From positions 1-64,000 of the forward strand of contig NZ_JANAVP010000012.1 in the NCBI RefSeq assembly GCF_024213665.1: a DNA stretch of 64,000 nt, read 5' to 3'. Within the stretch, counting starts at the first letter, position 1. Each line of letters opens with the position of its first letter. The notes beneath the pieces are model-generated. The model was not told the origin of the DNA, did no database searches, and saw nothing but the letters and a program-made list of their open reading frames with translations. This document shows positions 9,643-19,640 of this stretch, in pieces. Position numbers and translations under genes: made by a program. This stretch comes from Streptomyces sp. A3M-1-3 (lineage in GTDB: Bacteria; Actinomycetota; Actinomycetes; Streptomycetales; Streptomycetaceae).

Positions 9643-10236
9643 TCAGACCACCGGCTTGCCGGAGAGCTCCACGCCCGCCTCGCGCAGCTCCTCCAGTGCC
9701 CGCCCCGTCGTGTGTTCCGCGACGCCCGCGGTGAGGTCGAGCAGTACGTGCGTGGCGAAGCCCTCGCGCACCGCGTCCAGGGCCGTGGCGCGGACGCAGT
9801 GGTCGGTGGCGATGCCGACCACGTCCACCTCGGTGACCTCGCGGGCGCGCAGCCAGTCGGCCAGGGTGGTGCCGTTCTCGTCGAGGCCCTCGAAGCCGCT
9901 GTACGCCGCCGCGTACGCGCCCTTGTCGAAGACCGCGGCGATCGCGCCGGAGGCGACGGCCGGGGCGAAGTTCGGGTGGAATCCGACCCCTTCCGTGCCG
10001 GCCACGCAGTGCACCGGCCAGGAGCGCTCGAAGTCCGGGATCGCCGGGGGGAGGGCGAAGTGGTCGCCCGGATCGATGTGGTGGTCGCGGGTCGCGACGA
10101 CATGGCGGTAGCAGGCGGGAGCCTGCCCGATCAGGTCGGTGATGGCCGCGGCGACATCTGCACCCCCCGTGACCGCGAGGCTGCCGCCCTCGCAGAAGTC
10201 GTTCTGAACGTCGACGACGATCAAGGCGCGGTGCAT
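9643..10236 (-). CDS. pncA: Nicotinamidase (isochorismatase family)
   Basis: 197 aa. IVVDVQNDFCEGG opens the fold with the catalytic aspartate. ATRDHHIDPGDHF supplies metal-binding residues, and the catalytic cysteine sits in VVGIATDHCVRATALDA. The gene should convert nicotinamide to nicotinate for NAD salvage. The ATG at 10236 is preceded by GAAGGA. It is separated from pncB, the next salvage enzyme on the same strand, by 0.6 kb of repeat sequence, so coexpression from one transcript is possible but unproven. Confidence 0.93.
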   Translation of the reverse strand: MHRALIVVDVQNDFCEGGSLAVTGGADVAAAITDLIGQAPACYRHVVATRDHHIDPGDHFALPPAIPDFERSWPVHCVAGTEGVGFHPNFAPAVASGAIAAVFDKGAYAAAYSGFEGLDENGTTLADWLRAREVTEVDVVGIATDHCVRATALDAVREGFATHVLLDLTAGVAEHTTGRALEELREAGVELSGKPVV

Positions 10237-10369
10237 GGCGGGCTTCCTTCGACTGGAGAATGCGGCGGATGCGGATGCGAGTGCGGGATGCGGTGCGGCG
10301 AAGGGGCGGGGGCGCACGGGGGAGCCGGTCCCCCGAGCGTAGAGCCTCCGGAAGACACAGGGGAGAGGG

Positions 10370-10730
10370 CGCCGCCTCTGGGCGGCGGGCGCCCACTTGT
10401 GCGGGGGTCCGGCCGTTCGGGGGCGCGGTGGCGGCGGAGCCGGCCAGCGCCATGGGGCCCGCGGCGCAGGGCGTCCGTCCACCGGGTGCGGCCTGCAGGC
10501 ACGGCGAGGTCTTCCCGCGCCGCCTCTGGGCGGCGGGGCGCCCACTTGTGCGGGGGTCTGGCCGTTCGGGGGCGCGGTGGTGGCGGAGCCGGCCAGCGCC
10601 ATGGGGCCCGCGGCCGCAGGGCGTCCGTCCGCCGGGTGCGGCCTGCAGGCACTGCGAGGTCTTCCCGCGCCGCCTCTGGGCGGCGGGGCGCCCACTTGTG
10701 CGGGGGTCCGGCCGTTCTGGGCCGGCGCGG
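10370..10730. repeat. Direct repeats of about 150 bp between pncB and pncA
   Basis: A GC-rich unit starting CGCCGCCTCTGGGCGGCG recurs at about 10370, 10518 and 10668 (spacings 148 and 150 bp). The first two units are complete and about 95% alike; the third diverges after about 50 bp. Each unit begins with a short hairpin (GCCGCCTCTGGGCGGC). All frames are open because of composition; I see no gene. The full gene-free stretch is 10237-10850. Confidence 0.8.
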
Positions 10731-10850
10731 TGGCCGCGTCACCCCATGGCGGCCGCGGCCTTTCCGCGCCGCAATGCGGGGCCCCATGGGCAGGCAGGTG
10801 CTCCGGGATCCGGCCTGGCGGAGCCGGCCGCTCCGCGCCGCCTCGCTCAT

Positions 10851-12179
10851 TCACGCGTACTCCGTAGGGATGACCGCCTCCCCCCGGGACAGCTGCATCG
10901 CCGACATCGGCAGGCCCGCGCGGGCCGCCTCGTGCCGGTCGCGGGCCGCCTCCAGTGGCTCCCGGGCAACCACCTCGCCGCCTTTGAGCAACTCCACCAG
11001 CAGCTGGCGGCCGGCCAGCTCGGCCGGTACCGGGCCGGTGCCGACGACCTCCGCCTCGGCGACCCCGTCCGCGTCCGTCCGCCGGGCGGCCCACTTCCGG
11101 CCGCCGACCGAGGTCTTCCCGCCCAGCGACTTCTTCGCCACCGGCACCAGCGGGGCCTTCGGCTCGGCCGACTCCGCGCGGGCAACCAGCTTGTAGACCA
11201 TCGAGCAGGTGGGGTGACCGCTGCCGGTGACCAGCTGCGTTCCCACGCCGTACGCGTCCACCGGCGCCGCCGCCAGTGAGGCGATCGCGTACTCGTCGAG
11301 GTCCGAGGTCACCACGATCCTCGTCCCGGTCGCGCCCAGCTCGTCGAGCTGCTGCCGCACCCGGTGCGCGACGAGCAGCAGGTCCCCCGAGTCGATGCGT
11401 ACCGCACCGAGGCCGGTCCCGGCGATCTCCACCGCCGTACGGACCGCCTCGGCCACGTCGTACGTGTCCACCAGCAGCGTCGTGCCGCTGCCCAGCGAGG
11501 CGACCTGTGCGGTGAACGCGTCCCGCTCGGTGTCGTGCAGCAGGGTGAAAGCGTGCGCGCTGGTGCCGACGGTCGGAATCCCGTACCGGAAGCCCGCCGC
11601 CAGGTCCGAGGTGGAGGCGAAGCCGCCTACGTACGCGGCACGCGCGGCGGCGACGGCCGCCAGCTCGTGCGTGCGCCTGGCGCCCATCTCGATGAGCGGC
11701 CGGCCGCCCGCGGCTGCGGACATCCGGGAGGCCGCCGCCGCGATGGCCGAGTCGTGGTTGAGGATGGACAGGATCACGGTCTCCAGCAGCACGCACTCGC
11801 CGAAGCTGCCTTCGACCCGCAGGATCGGCGAGCCGGGGAAGTACACCTCCCCCTCCGGGTAGCCCCAGATGTCCCCGCTGAACCGGTAGCCGGCCAGCCA
11901 GTCCAGCGTGGGCGCGTCCACGATCGCCTGCTCCCGCAGGAACTCCAGGACCCCGCCGTCGAAGCGGAAGTTCTCCACGGCGTCCAGCACCCGGCCTATG
12001 CCCGCGACGACCCCGTAGCGGCGGCCGTCGGGCAGTCTGCGGGTGAAGACCTCGAAGACGGACCGGCGGTCCGCGGTGCCCGACTTCAGGGCTGCCCGCA
12101 GCATCGTGAGCTCGTACTGGTCCGTGAAGAGCGCTGTCGAGGGAACATCCACCGGCAGGCCCAGGTCCGCAGTGTTCAT
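10851..12179 (-). CDS. pncB: Nicotinate phosphoribosyltransferase
   Basis: 442 aa. [13 protein letters not shown] near the N-terminus is characteristic of the family, followed by [19 protein letters not shown]. The substrate-binding core includes EMGARRTHE and GTSAHAF, and IRIDSGDL is the conserved phosphate-site motif. It makes nicotinate mononucleotide from nicotinate and PRPP. I chose the ATG at 12179; an in-frame ATG at 12200 would place the start inside the 31-bp palindrome and add seven residues. With pncA this is the nicotinamide-to-NAD salvage branch. Confidence 0.93.
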   Translation of the reverse strand: MNTADLGLPVDVPSTALFTDQYELTMLRAALKSGTADRRSVFEVFTRRLPDGRRYGVVAGIGRVLDAVENFRFDGGVLEFLREQAIVDAPTLDWLAGYRFSGDIWGYPEGEVYFPGSPILRVEGSFGECVLLETVILSILNHDSAIAAAASRMSAAAGGRPLIEMGARRTHELAAVAAARAAYVGGFASTSDLAAGFRYGIPTVGTSAHAFTLLHDTERDAFTAQVASLGSGTTLLVDTYDVAEAVRTAVEIAGTGLGAVRIDSGDLLLVAHRVRQQLDELGATGTRIVVTSDLDEYAIASLAAAPVDAYGVGTQLVTGSGHPTCSMVYKLVARAESAEPKAPLVPVAKKSLGGKTSVGGRKWAARRTDADGVAEAEVVGTGPVPAELAGRQLLVELLKGGEVVAREPLEAARDRHEAARAGLPMSAMQLSRGEAVIPTEYA

Positions 12180-12193
12180 GGCAAGGATGCTAC

Positions 12194-12224
12194 CGCACAT
12201 CTCGTCAAACTGACGAGATGTGCG
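12194..12224. promoter_or_regulatory. Perfect 31-bp inverted repeat, probable operator
   Basis: Two 14-bp arms (CGCACATCTCGTCA and its exact complement) flank the spacer AAC. It lies in the 80-bp divergent gap between pncB and clpS, 15 bp upstream of the pncB start. The length and perfection suggest a repressor site, or a hairpin, controlling pncB and possibly clpS. An NAD-responsive regulator would make sense for pncB, but the sequence is not one I can assign. Confidence 0.75.
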
Positions 12225-12259
12225 AGCCGTTTGTGCGATGGGCCCCTCCCAGTGGCAGC

Positions 12260-12574
12260 ATGGGACAAGTGAGTGTTGCTCCCGTAGAGATCGAACGCAC
12301 CGAGTCGGCCGAAGAGACCTTTGCGGTACCCGAGCCGGACGTCCCGTGGGTCACACTCGTCCACAACGACCCGGTCAACCTCATGAGCTATGTGACGTAC
12401 GTCTTCCAGGCCTACTTCGGCTACTCCAAGGACAAGGCGCACAAGCTCATGCTGGACGTCCACCACAAGGGCCGGGCGGTCGTCTCCAGCGGCTCCCGCG
12501 AGGAGATGGAGCGCGACGTGCAGGCAATGCACGGGTACGGCCTCTGGGCGACCCTCTCGCAGGACCGCGGCTGA
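12260..12574 (+). CDS. clpS: ATP-dependent Clp protease adaptor ClpS
   Basis: 104 aa. The ClpS core is clear: [20 protein letters not shown] (N-degron-binding face and conserved asparagine/aspartate), [23 protein letters not shown], and the ClpA/C-contact end [16 protein letters not shown]. ClpS delivers N-end-rule substrates to ClpC/ClpA-ClpP. The ATG at 12260 and the GTG at 12269 are both possible; GGGA lies 5 bp before the GTG. The stop codon overlaps the start of the DUF2017 gene. Confidence 0.93.
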   Translation: MGQVSVAPVEIERTESAEETFAVPEPDVPWVTLVHNDPVNLMSYVTYVFQAYFGYSKDKAHKLMLDVHHKGRAVVSSGSREEMERDVQAMHGYGLWATLSQDRG

Positions 12575-13182
12575 TGGCGGCACACCCCGGCACCTTCGTG
12601 CCGCTGAAGGGCGGCGGCGCCGCCGTGGCCCTGGACGAGGTCGAGATCTCGATCCTGCGCTCCCTCGCCGTACAGCTCCTCGAACTCATCGGACCCGGCG
12701 ACGCGCCCGCGGACGGCGAGGACCCGCTGGCCGCGCTCTTCGCCGAGGGCCCGAGCGAGCCGCCGTCCGACCCGGCGCTGGCCCGCCTCTTCCCCGACGC
12801 GTACGGCGGTCCCGACGCCGCCCATGAAGAGGCGGACGAGGAGCTGCGCGCCCGCTCCGCCGAGTTCCGCCGCTTCACGGAGAACGACCTGCGCGCCCGC
12901 AAGCGCGAGGACGCCCTCGCGATGGTCCGCACGCTGGACGCGCTCACCGCGGGCGGCGACGGCGGGGCCGTACTGGAGCTGACCGAGGACGACTCGCGGC
13001 GGTGGCTCGGCGCCCTGAACGATCTGCGGCTGGCGATCGGCGCCCGGCTGGAGGTCACCGACGAGGACGAGAACGACGAGCTGTACCGGCTGCCGGACGA
13101 CGATCCGCGCAAGCCGATGGTGATGGCGTACCTCTGGCTCGGCGGGCTCCAGGAAACCCTGGTCGACACCCTGCTCCCCTGA
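12574..13182 (+). CDS. DUF2017 domain protein
   Basis: 202 aa, acidic and soluble. ATG at 12574 overlaps the clpS stop (TGATG), indicating translational coupling. The N-terminus has VALDEVEISILRSLAVQLLELI, the usual DUF2017 opening, and the C-terminus has MAYLWLGGLQETLVDTL. DUF2017 genes regularly follow clpS in actinobacteria. Its biochemical role is unknown; the pairing suggests a function connected with Clp proteolysis. Confidence 0.88.
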   Translation: MAAHPGTFVPLKGGGAAVALDEVEISILRSLAVQLLELIGPGDAPADGEDPLAALFAEGPSEPPSDPALARLFPDAYGGPDAAHEEADEELRARSAEFRRFTENDLRARKREDALAMVRTLDALTAGGDGGAVLELTEDDSRRWLGALNDLRLAIGARLEVTDEDENDELYRLPDDDPRKPMVMAYLWLGGLQETLVDTLLP

Positions 13183-13520
13183 ATCCCTTATGGCCTGACT
13201 TGTCGGGATATATCGATCAACGTGTTCGCTCAACGGACGCTCAAATCCGGATAACGATCATGTCACTGTGATCACTTCTTTTGCTGCGCCTAGGGACTTT
13301 TGTCCGCTTCTTCCTGTGGTGTGCACCACATCGGTCCCCGTGGATCACTGTTGCGAGCGTGATAAATCTTCACGACCGCTGACGGGACGCCACCCATGTC
13401 CCGCAGGGGCGCTTGGGCCGGCAGACCGCCGGCGTGCAACTCCATCCACATCCGGGGGGATCGAGGACCCGATCCGTCGCCACAAGGGCACGGACCGGCA
13501 TGGAGAAAGGGCGCACCACC
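13183..13520. other. Intergenic promoter region of the amino-acid permease
   Basis: 338 bp without a gene. It is locally AT-richer (13200-13320), as expected for promoters. It holds an 8-bp palindrome GTGATCAC at 13268-13275 and the inverted repeat listed separately at 13316-13329. Confidence 0.5.
13316..13329. promoter_or_regulatory. Inverted repeat GTGGTGTGCACCAC upstream of permease
   Basis: Perfect 6-bp arms around TG, about 190 bp before the permease start. The core TGGTGTGCACCA differs at two positions from the DasR/GntR-type core TGGTCTACACCA found three times in this window, so a GntR-family regulator is a reasonable guess. Confidence 0.4.
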
Positions 13521-14969
13521 ATGACCTCAGTGCAGGTCGACAAGCATCACGACGGCAATGAGGCCGCAGGCGGCACTCCCGAAGAGGGATACGAACGCGG
13601 ACTCGGCAGCCGCCAGGTCCAGATGATCGCGATCGGCGGCGCCATCGGCGTCGGTCTCTTCATGGGCGCCGGGGCCAACATCGCCAAGGCCGGCCCCAGC
13701 ATCATCCTCATGTACGCCCTCGCGGGCGTCGTGATCTTCTTCATCATGCGGGCGCTCGGCGAGCTGCTCCTCTACCGGCCGGTCTCGGGCTCCTTCGCGG
13801 AGTACGCCCGAGAGTTCCTCGGCCCGTTCTTCGGCTTCGTCACCGGCTGGACGTACTGGCTCATGTGGGTCGTCACCGGTATGGCCGAGCTGACCGCCGC
13901 GGCCATCTATGTGCACTTCTGGTTCCCCGAAATCCCGCAATGGGTCAGCGCCCTGGTCTTCCTGGTGGTGCTCTTCGGCGTCAACCTGATCTCGGTCAAG
14001 ATCTTCGGCGAGGTCGAGTTCTGGTTCTCGATGGTCAAGGTCACCGCGATCATCGGCATGATCGTGATCGGTCTCGGCGTCCTCACGCTCGGCTTCTCCG
14101 ACGCCGGTGACACCGCCGCCGCCTCCAACCTCTGGGCGCACGACGGCATCTTCCCGAACGGCATCGGCTCCAGCCTGATGACCCTGCAGGGCGTCATGTT
14201 CGCCTACCTCGCCGTCGAGCTCGTCGGCGTCACCGCGGGCGAGTCCGAGAACCCGGAGAAGACGCTCCCCAAGGCCATCAACACGCTGCCCTGGCGCATC
14301 ATCGTCTTCTACGTCGGCGCGCTCCTCGTCATCCTCTCCGTGGTCAAGTGGACCGAGTTCTCGGCGGGCCAGAGCCCCTTCGTCCACGCCTTCGAGAAGA
14401 TCGGCATCCCGCTCGCCGCCGGCATCGTCAACTTCGTCGTCCTCACCGCGGCGCTGTCGTCCTGCAACTCCGGCATGTACTCCACCGGCCGCATGCTGCG
14501 CGACCTCGCCGCCAACAGCGAGGCCCCCAAGGCCTTCGGCAAGCTCAACGCGCGCCGCACCCCCGCCATCGGCATCGCCGTCTCCGTCGCCCTCATGGGC
14601 ATCGGCGTGATCCTCAACTACGTCGTCCCCGAGAAGGCCTTCGGGTACGTCGTCTCGGTGGCCACCGCGGCCGGCATCTGGACCTGGATGATGATCCTGG
14701 TCAGCCACATCCGCTACCGCCGCGCGGTCGACGCGGGCCGGCTGCCCGCCTCGTCCTTCCCGGCGCCGGGCGGTGCGAAGTTCAGCTGGGTCGCGCTGAT
14801 CTTCCTGGTCTTCGTGACCGGCATGATCGCGTACGACAAGGACGCGCGCGTCTCCCTGATCGTGGCTGCCGTCTGGGCCGTCGGCCTGGCCATCGGCTGG
14901 GCGATCCTGAAGAGCCGCAACCCGCAGATCGCGGACCGTACGCCGCAGTACGAGAGCGTCTCGAAGTAA
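13521..14969 (+). CDS. Amino acid permease (APC superfamily)
   Basis: 482 aa with about 12 membrane segments. RGLGSRQVQMIAIGGAIGVGLFMGAG is the conserved first helix and glycine-rich substrate motif of the AAT subfamily (CycA, GabP and AnsP relatives), and GVTAGESENPEKTLPKAI is the conserved intracellular loop. It should import an amino acid by proton symport; the sequence does not fix which one (D-alanine/serine/glycine, GABA or asparagine types are alternatives). ATG 13521 follows GAAAGG. A hairpin at 14993-15029 closes the unit. Confidence 0.88.
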   Translation: MTSVQVDKHHDGNEAAGGTPEEGYERGLGSRQVQMIAIGGAIGVGLFMGAGANIAKAGPSIILMYALAGVVIFFIMRALGELLLYRPVSGSFAEYAREFLGPFFGFVTGWTYWLMWVVTGMAELTAAAIYVHFWFPEIPQWVSALVFLVVLFGVNLISVKIFGEVEFWFSMVKVTAIIGMIVIGLGVLTLGFSDAGDTAAASNLWAHDGIFPNGIGSSLMTLQGVMFAYLAVELVGVTAGESENPEKTLPKAINTLPWRIIVFYVGALLVILSVVKWTEFSAGQSPFVHAFEKIGIPLAAGIVNFVVLTAALSSCNSGMYSTGRMLRDLAANSEAPKAFGKLNARRTPAIGIAVSVALMGIGVILNYVVPEKAFGYVVSVATAAGIWTWMMILVSHIRYRRAVDAGRLPASSFPAPGGAKFSWVALIFLVFVTGMIAYDKDARVSLIVAAVWAVGLAIGWAILKSRNPQIADRTPQYESVSK

Positions 14970-14992
14970 CGCCTCGAGGTAACGCGTCTCAC

Positions 14993-15029
14993 CAGATGGC
15001 CTCCGGATCTCAGACCCGGGGGCCATCTG
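14993..15029 (+). terminator. Hairpin terminator after the permease gene
   Basis: CAGATGGCC pairs perfectly with GGCCATCTG across a 19-nt loop that can itself pair partly. It lies 24 bp after the stop codon and ends 15 bp before the mec start codon. Confidence 0.6.
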
Positions 15030-15044
15030 CTTATCCTCGTGCCC

Positions 15045-15467
15045 ATGCTCACCATCACCCAGGCCCTGCACGACGCCATCGTCGCCCACGCCCGTGAGGA
15101 CCACCCCGACGAGGCGTGCGGCGTGGTCGCCGGCCCGGCGGGCACCGGGCGCCCCGAGCGGTTCATCCCGATGCTGAACGCCGCCCGCTCGCCCACGTTC
15201 TACGAGTTCGACTCGGCCGACCTCCTCAAGCTCTACCGCGAGATGGACGACCGGGACGAAGAGCCCGTGGTCATCTACCACTCGCACACCGCGACCGAGG
15301 CTTACCCGTCCCGCACGGACATCTCGTACGCCAACGAGCCGGGCGCGCACTATGTGCTGGTATCCACCGCCGACACGGACGAGGCCGGGCCCTTCCAGTT
15401 CCGCTCGTTCCGCATCGTGGACGGCGTCATCACAGAGGAAGACGTCAAGGTCGTCGAGACGTACTGA
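15045..15467 (+). CDS. mec: CysO-cysteine peptidase-like M67 (JAMM) metalloprotease
   Basis: 140 aa. The JAMM zinc motif is visible: HSHTATEAYPSRTD (H-S-H-x7-S-x2-D), with the upstream catalytic glutamate in HPDEACGVV. In mycobacteria Mec releases cysteine from the CysO-cysteine adduct made by CysM. The same three genes occur here, in order mec, cysO, cysM, which supports the role; a decayed transporter remnant separates mec from cysO. Start ATG 15045. Confidence 0.88.
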   Translation: MLTITQALHDAIVAHAREDHPDEACGVVAGPAGTGRPERFIPMLNAARSPTFYEFDSADLLKLYREMDDRDEEPVVIYHSHTATEAYPSRTDISYANEPGAHYVLVSTADTDEAGPFQFRSFRIVDGVITEEDVKVVETY

Positions 15468-15524
15468 CGGCCCGTCTGCCACACTCAGCGCCGACAACAA
15501 GGCGGCAGGACCCAGGAAGCCGTG

Positions 15525-16490
15525 CGAATCCGGCACGGTCCCGCCCGGCGCCTCCGCCGGCGCGGTCGCCGTCATCGTCCTCGGCATCGGCGCCGGGATC
15601 GCCACCACCGTGGCGATCCCCGCCGCCGCCTTCGCCGTAGCCCTCGCCCGAGGCGGAGGCACGATGACCACCGGGCGCCCGGTCATGGCCGGGTCGCCGT
15701 CCGTACGGTCGCCGCCCCGCAGGACATCCCGGTCGGCGTACTGACCGCACTCACCGGCGGGCCGTCCTTCCTCGTCGACTCCGTCGACCTGACCGCCGCC
15801 CCCGGCGAGACCGTCGGCATCGTCGGCTCCAACGGCAGCGGCAAGACCACCCTGCTGCGCTGCGTGTACGGCACGCTGCGCCCCACCGGCGGCCGGGTCC
15901 TCCTGGACCTGGACGACCTGAGCACCCTTTCCCCCAAGTCCAGGGCACGCAAGATCGGGTGCGTCCCGCAGGACGGGCGCGCGGGCTTCGAGCTGACCGT
16001 GCGCGACATCGTCGCGATGGGCCGTTCCCCGCACAAGAATTTCTGGGCGCCGGACACGGCCGACGACCACGCTGTGGTACGCCCTGGCCCGCATCGGCAT
16101 CAGCGCCCTCGCCGACCGCGCCCTCGCCGCCCTCTCCGGCGGCGAACGCCGGCGCGCCCTGGTCGCCCGCGCCCTCGTACAGCAGCCCGCCCTCGCCGTC
16201 CTCGACGAACCGACCAACCACCTCGACATCCTCTACCAGCTCGAAACCCCTCTCCCTGGTAAGGGACTTGGGGCACCACCAACCTGCTCGCCCTGCACGA
16301 TCTGAACCTGGCCGCGTACTACCGCCACCGGCTGTACGTCCTCGACGGCGGCCGCATCGTGGCCTCTGGCGCCCCGAAGCAGGTCCTCGCCGAGGACCTG
16401 CTCCCCGCCGTCCACGGCGTAACAGCCGAGGCCAGCACCCATCCCGTCACCGGCGCTCCGACCGTCGTCCACCTCCCGCCGTCCGCCTGA
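15525..16490 (+). pseudogene. Decayed siderophore ABC transporter remnant (FecCD tail plus FecE-type ATPase)
   Basis: In one frame (about 15540-15700) the sequence reads GASAGAVAVIVLGIGA and VAIPAAAFA, like a piece of a FecCD permease. From about 15740 an ATPase follows in another frame: GIVGSNGSGKTTLLR (Walker A) and GCVPQDGR (Q loop). At about 16075 the frame shifts, giving [16 protein letters not shown] and [12 protein letters not shown] (signature and Walker B). The frame shifts again near 16245 and 16270, then reads [19 protein letters not shown] and ends at the stop at 16488-16490. Three frameshifts and the missing permease body mean no functional product. The family would import ferric siderophores. 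Confidence 0.85.
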
Positions 16491-16559
16491 CGAACAGCTT
16501 CGGTCCACCATGCGAGATCACATTCCGGGCCCCGGACAGGGAATCGATACGATGACCGC

Positions 16560-16670
16560 ATGGTTTCCCACGACGTGAGCGACAAGACGCCGAGCACCCC
16601 GCTGCTCGTAGCGCGCCTGCACGTCGACCTGTGCCGACTGGCCAGCGCCATCTGTCCGCGTACGGCCTGA
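16560..16670 (+). CDS. Putative cysteine-responsive leader peptide
   Basis: 36 aa starting at ATG 16560 and ending at TGA 16668. The C-terminal part LHVDLCRLASAICPR has two cysteine codons and matches from memory the short actinobacterial leader peptides placed before sulfur-assimilation genes. It lies 115 bp upstream of cysO. Such peptides are thought to act as attenuators: when cysteine is scarce the ribosome stalls at the Cys codons and downstream expression rises. No good ribosome binding site is seen, so the transcript may be leaderless. Confidence 0.75.
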   Translation: MVSHDVSDKTPSTPLLVARLHVDLCRLASAICPRTA

Positions 16671-18020
<1,350 letters not shown>

Positions 18021-18072
18021 CGCGTCACACGTCCTGCTACCGGCGGCGTGGGGTGGTGGGGCGGCACAGCCC

Positions 18073-18140
18073 CTCACCCCGCTCACCCCGTCCCGCTCAC
18101 CCCGTCCCGCTCACCCCGCCCCGCTCGTCCCGTTCATCCC
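18073..18140. repeat. Short tandem repeat, 12-bp unit
   Basis: A CCGCTCACCCCG-like unit is repeated about five times, the last copies degenerate, in the gap between cysM and the convergent PemK-like gene, reaching its stop codon. Confidence 0.7.
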
Positions 18141-18622
18141 GCCAGGTGACGGACCTGGTCCCACAGGGTGGGGTCCACCGGGCCGACCCGGCGCCTGAAC
18201 TCCCACAGCGGAACATCCCGCAGCTCACCCGTCTCCAGGAAGCTCGGGCGCCCCTGCGGGTCGCCCACCACCCCCGGCGGCAACGCGATCACGCCCGGCC
18301 GCTCGTCGTGGTACCTGCTGGTGATCTTCGCGACGCGGCTGGACCCACCGCGCACCGACAGCACCAGGCACGGCCGGTCCTTCGCCCCCGGCCCGTCCTC
18401 GTACGGCACGGCCGCCCACCAGATCTCGCCCGGCTGCGGCGTGCGCTGCGGCATGCGCAGCGGCTTGCGCTGAGGCGCCCGTACCGGACCGCCGGGACCG
18501 CGGGGACGACCCGGCCGCCCGGGCGGCCGGGCCCGGCCACCGGGCCGGCGCAGGCCCGCGACCACGGCGACCAGCGCCACGGCCACCGCCGCGGCCAGCG
18601 CGGGCCACCAGGACGTATCCAT
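18134..18622 (-). CDS. Membrane-anchored PemK/MazF-like protein
   Basis: 162 aa starting at ATG 18622. An N-terminal hydrophobic helix (about residues 5-24) is followed by an Arg/Pro/Gly-rich linker. A C-terminal PemK/MazF-like barrel follows: PQPGEIWWAAVPYEDG, AKDRPCLVLSV and VAKITSRY. MazF relatives are mRNA endoribonucleases, but no antitoxin gene is adjacent and toxic activity is uncertain. The gene is divergent from the metallo-hydrolase gene. Confidence 0.8.
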   Translation of the reverse strand: MDTSWWPALAAAVAVALVAVVAGLRRPGGRARPPGRPGRPRGPGGPVRAPQRKPLRMPQRTPQPGEIWWAAVPYEDGPGAKDRPCLVLSVRGGSSRVAKITSRYHDERPGVIALPPGVVGDPQGRPSFLETGELRDVPLWEFRRRVGPVDPTLWDQVRHLAG

Positions 18623-18799
18623 GCCCCGAAGGTACCGGCGCCCGCGCCGTACGGCGCGACGGCCGCCCGAACCGGTGACAGAGCAGGTGAGTTCCCCCAC
18701 AACGGTCCGCCGTGGAGGAGCGACCAGACCTTTCGCGCCTTACGCTCGACGCACCGCACGACCCCTGCCGCGCGCCTCGTCCACGGAGGTTCCTGCTCC

Positions 18800-19552
18800 A
18801 TGAAGCTCACCGTCGTCGGTTGCTCGGGTTCGTTCCCGTCTGCGGATTCGGCCTGCTCGAGCTACCTCGTCGAGGCCGACGGCTTCCGGCTGCTCCTCGA
18901 CATGGGCAACGGCGCCCTCGGCGAGCTGCAGCGCCACATCGGTCTCTACGACCTCGACGCCGTCTTCCTCAGCCATCTGCACGCGGACCACTGCATCGAC
19001 ATGTGCGCGTACTTCGTGGCCCGCTACTACCGCCACGACGGCGGGCGCTGCGACGCCCTCCCCGTCTACGGCCCGGAAGGCACCGAGCAGCGCCTCACCA
19101 CCGCGTACGAGGACGTGCCCGACGAGAAGTCGATGAGCGAGGTCTTCGACTTCCGCACCCTCAAGCCCGGCTCCTTCGCGCTGGGCCCCTTCCAGGTCCG
19201 TACGGAGAGGGTCCGCCACCCGGTCGAGGCATTCGGCATCCGGATCGAGCACGACGGCAAGTCCCTCACGTACTCCGGCGACACCGGAGTCAGCGACTCC
19301 CTGAACGAACTGGCCGCCGAGGCGGACCTGTTCCTGTGCGAGGCGTCCTTCACGCACGGCAAGGAAGACATCCCCGACCTGCACCTCAACGGCCGCGAGG
19401 CGGGCGAGCAGGCGCAGCGCGCGAACGTCGGCCGACTCGTACTGACGCACATCCCGCCATGGACGGACGGCAGCCGGAACCTCGAAGACGCGCAGGCGAT
19501 GTACGACGGGCCGTCCGAGCTGGCCCGCGCCGGGGCGACGTACCAGATCTGA
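18800..19552 (+). CDS. MBL fold metallo-hydrolase
   Basis: 250 aa. The metallo-beta-lactamase motif SHLHADHCIDM (HxHxDH) lies near residue 60, the next metal ligands are in VRHPVEAFGIRIE and TYSGDTG, and the final histidine in LTHIPPW. The layout resembles the RNase Z/phosphodiesterase branch. The ATG at 18800 follows ACGGAGG. The substrate is unknown. A strong two-way terminator separates it from nagE2. Confidence 0.9.
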   Translation: MKLTVVGCSGSFPSADSACSSYLVEADGFRLLLDMGNGALGELQRHIGLYDLDAVFLSHLHADHCIDMCAYFVARYYRHDGGRCDALPVYGPEGTEQRLTTAYEDVPDEKSMSEVFDFRTLKPGSFALGPFQVRTERVRHPVEAFGIRIEHDGKSLTYSGDTGVSDSLNELAAEADLFLCEASFTHGKEDIPDLHLNGREAGEQAQRANVGRLVLTHIPPWTDGSRNLEDAQAMYDGPSELARAGATYQI

Positions 19553-19574
19553 CCCTGGGGTCAGCCCGTACGCC

Positions 19575-19611
19575 GAAGCCTCCACCTCTCGTACCGACAG
19601 GTGGAGGCTTC
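19575..19611. terminator. Bidirectional terminator
   Basis: Perfect 13-bp arms (GAAGCCTCCACCT and its complement) with an 11-nt loop, located between the convergent metallo-hydrolase and nagE2 genes. Confidence 0.85.
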
Positions 19612-19640
19612 AGTGTTCCGGGATCAGCCGGGAAGGACGA

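Noticed and set aside
10370-10730. Possible CRISPR array
   Set aside because: Units are about 150 bp and contiguous, without 30-40-bp spacers; no cas genes are in the window.
10221-11279. Open frames across the 150-bp repeats on both strands
   Set aside because: They repeat the same peptide because the DNA is repetitive; there is no SD and no domain.
9643-11796. 717-codon minus-strand frame extending pncA upstream through the repeats
   Set aside because: Only the last 197 codons (pncA from ATG 10236 with SD) are supported; the rest is repeat and pncB in the wrong frame.
13527-16229. 900-codon open frame on the minus strand
   Set aside because: It is the antisense shadow of the permease, mec and ATPase remnant; the composition is Arg/Asp/Glu/Gly/Val-rich and no domain is visible.
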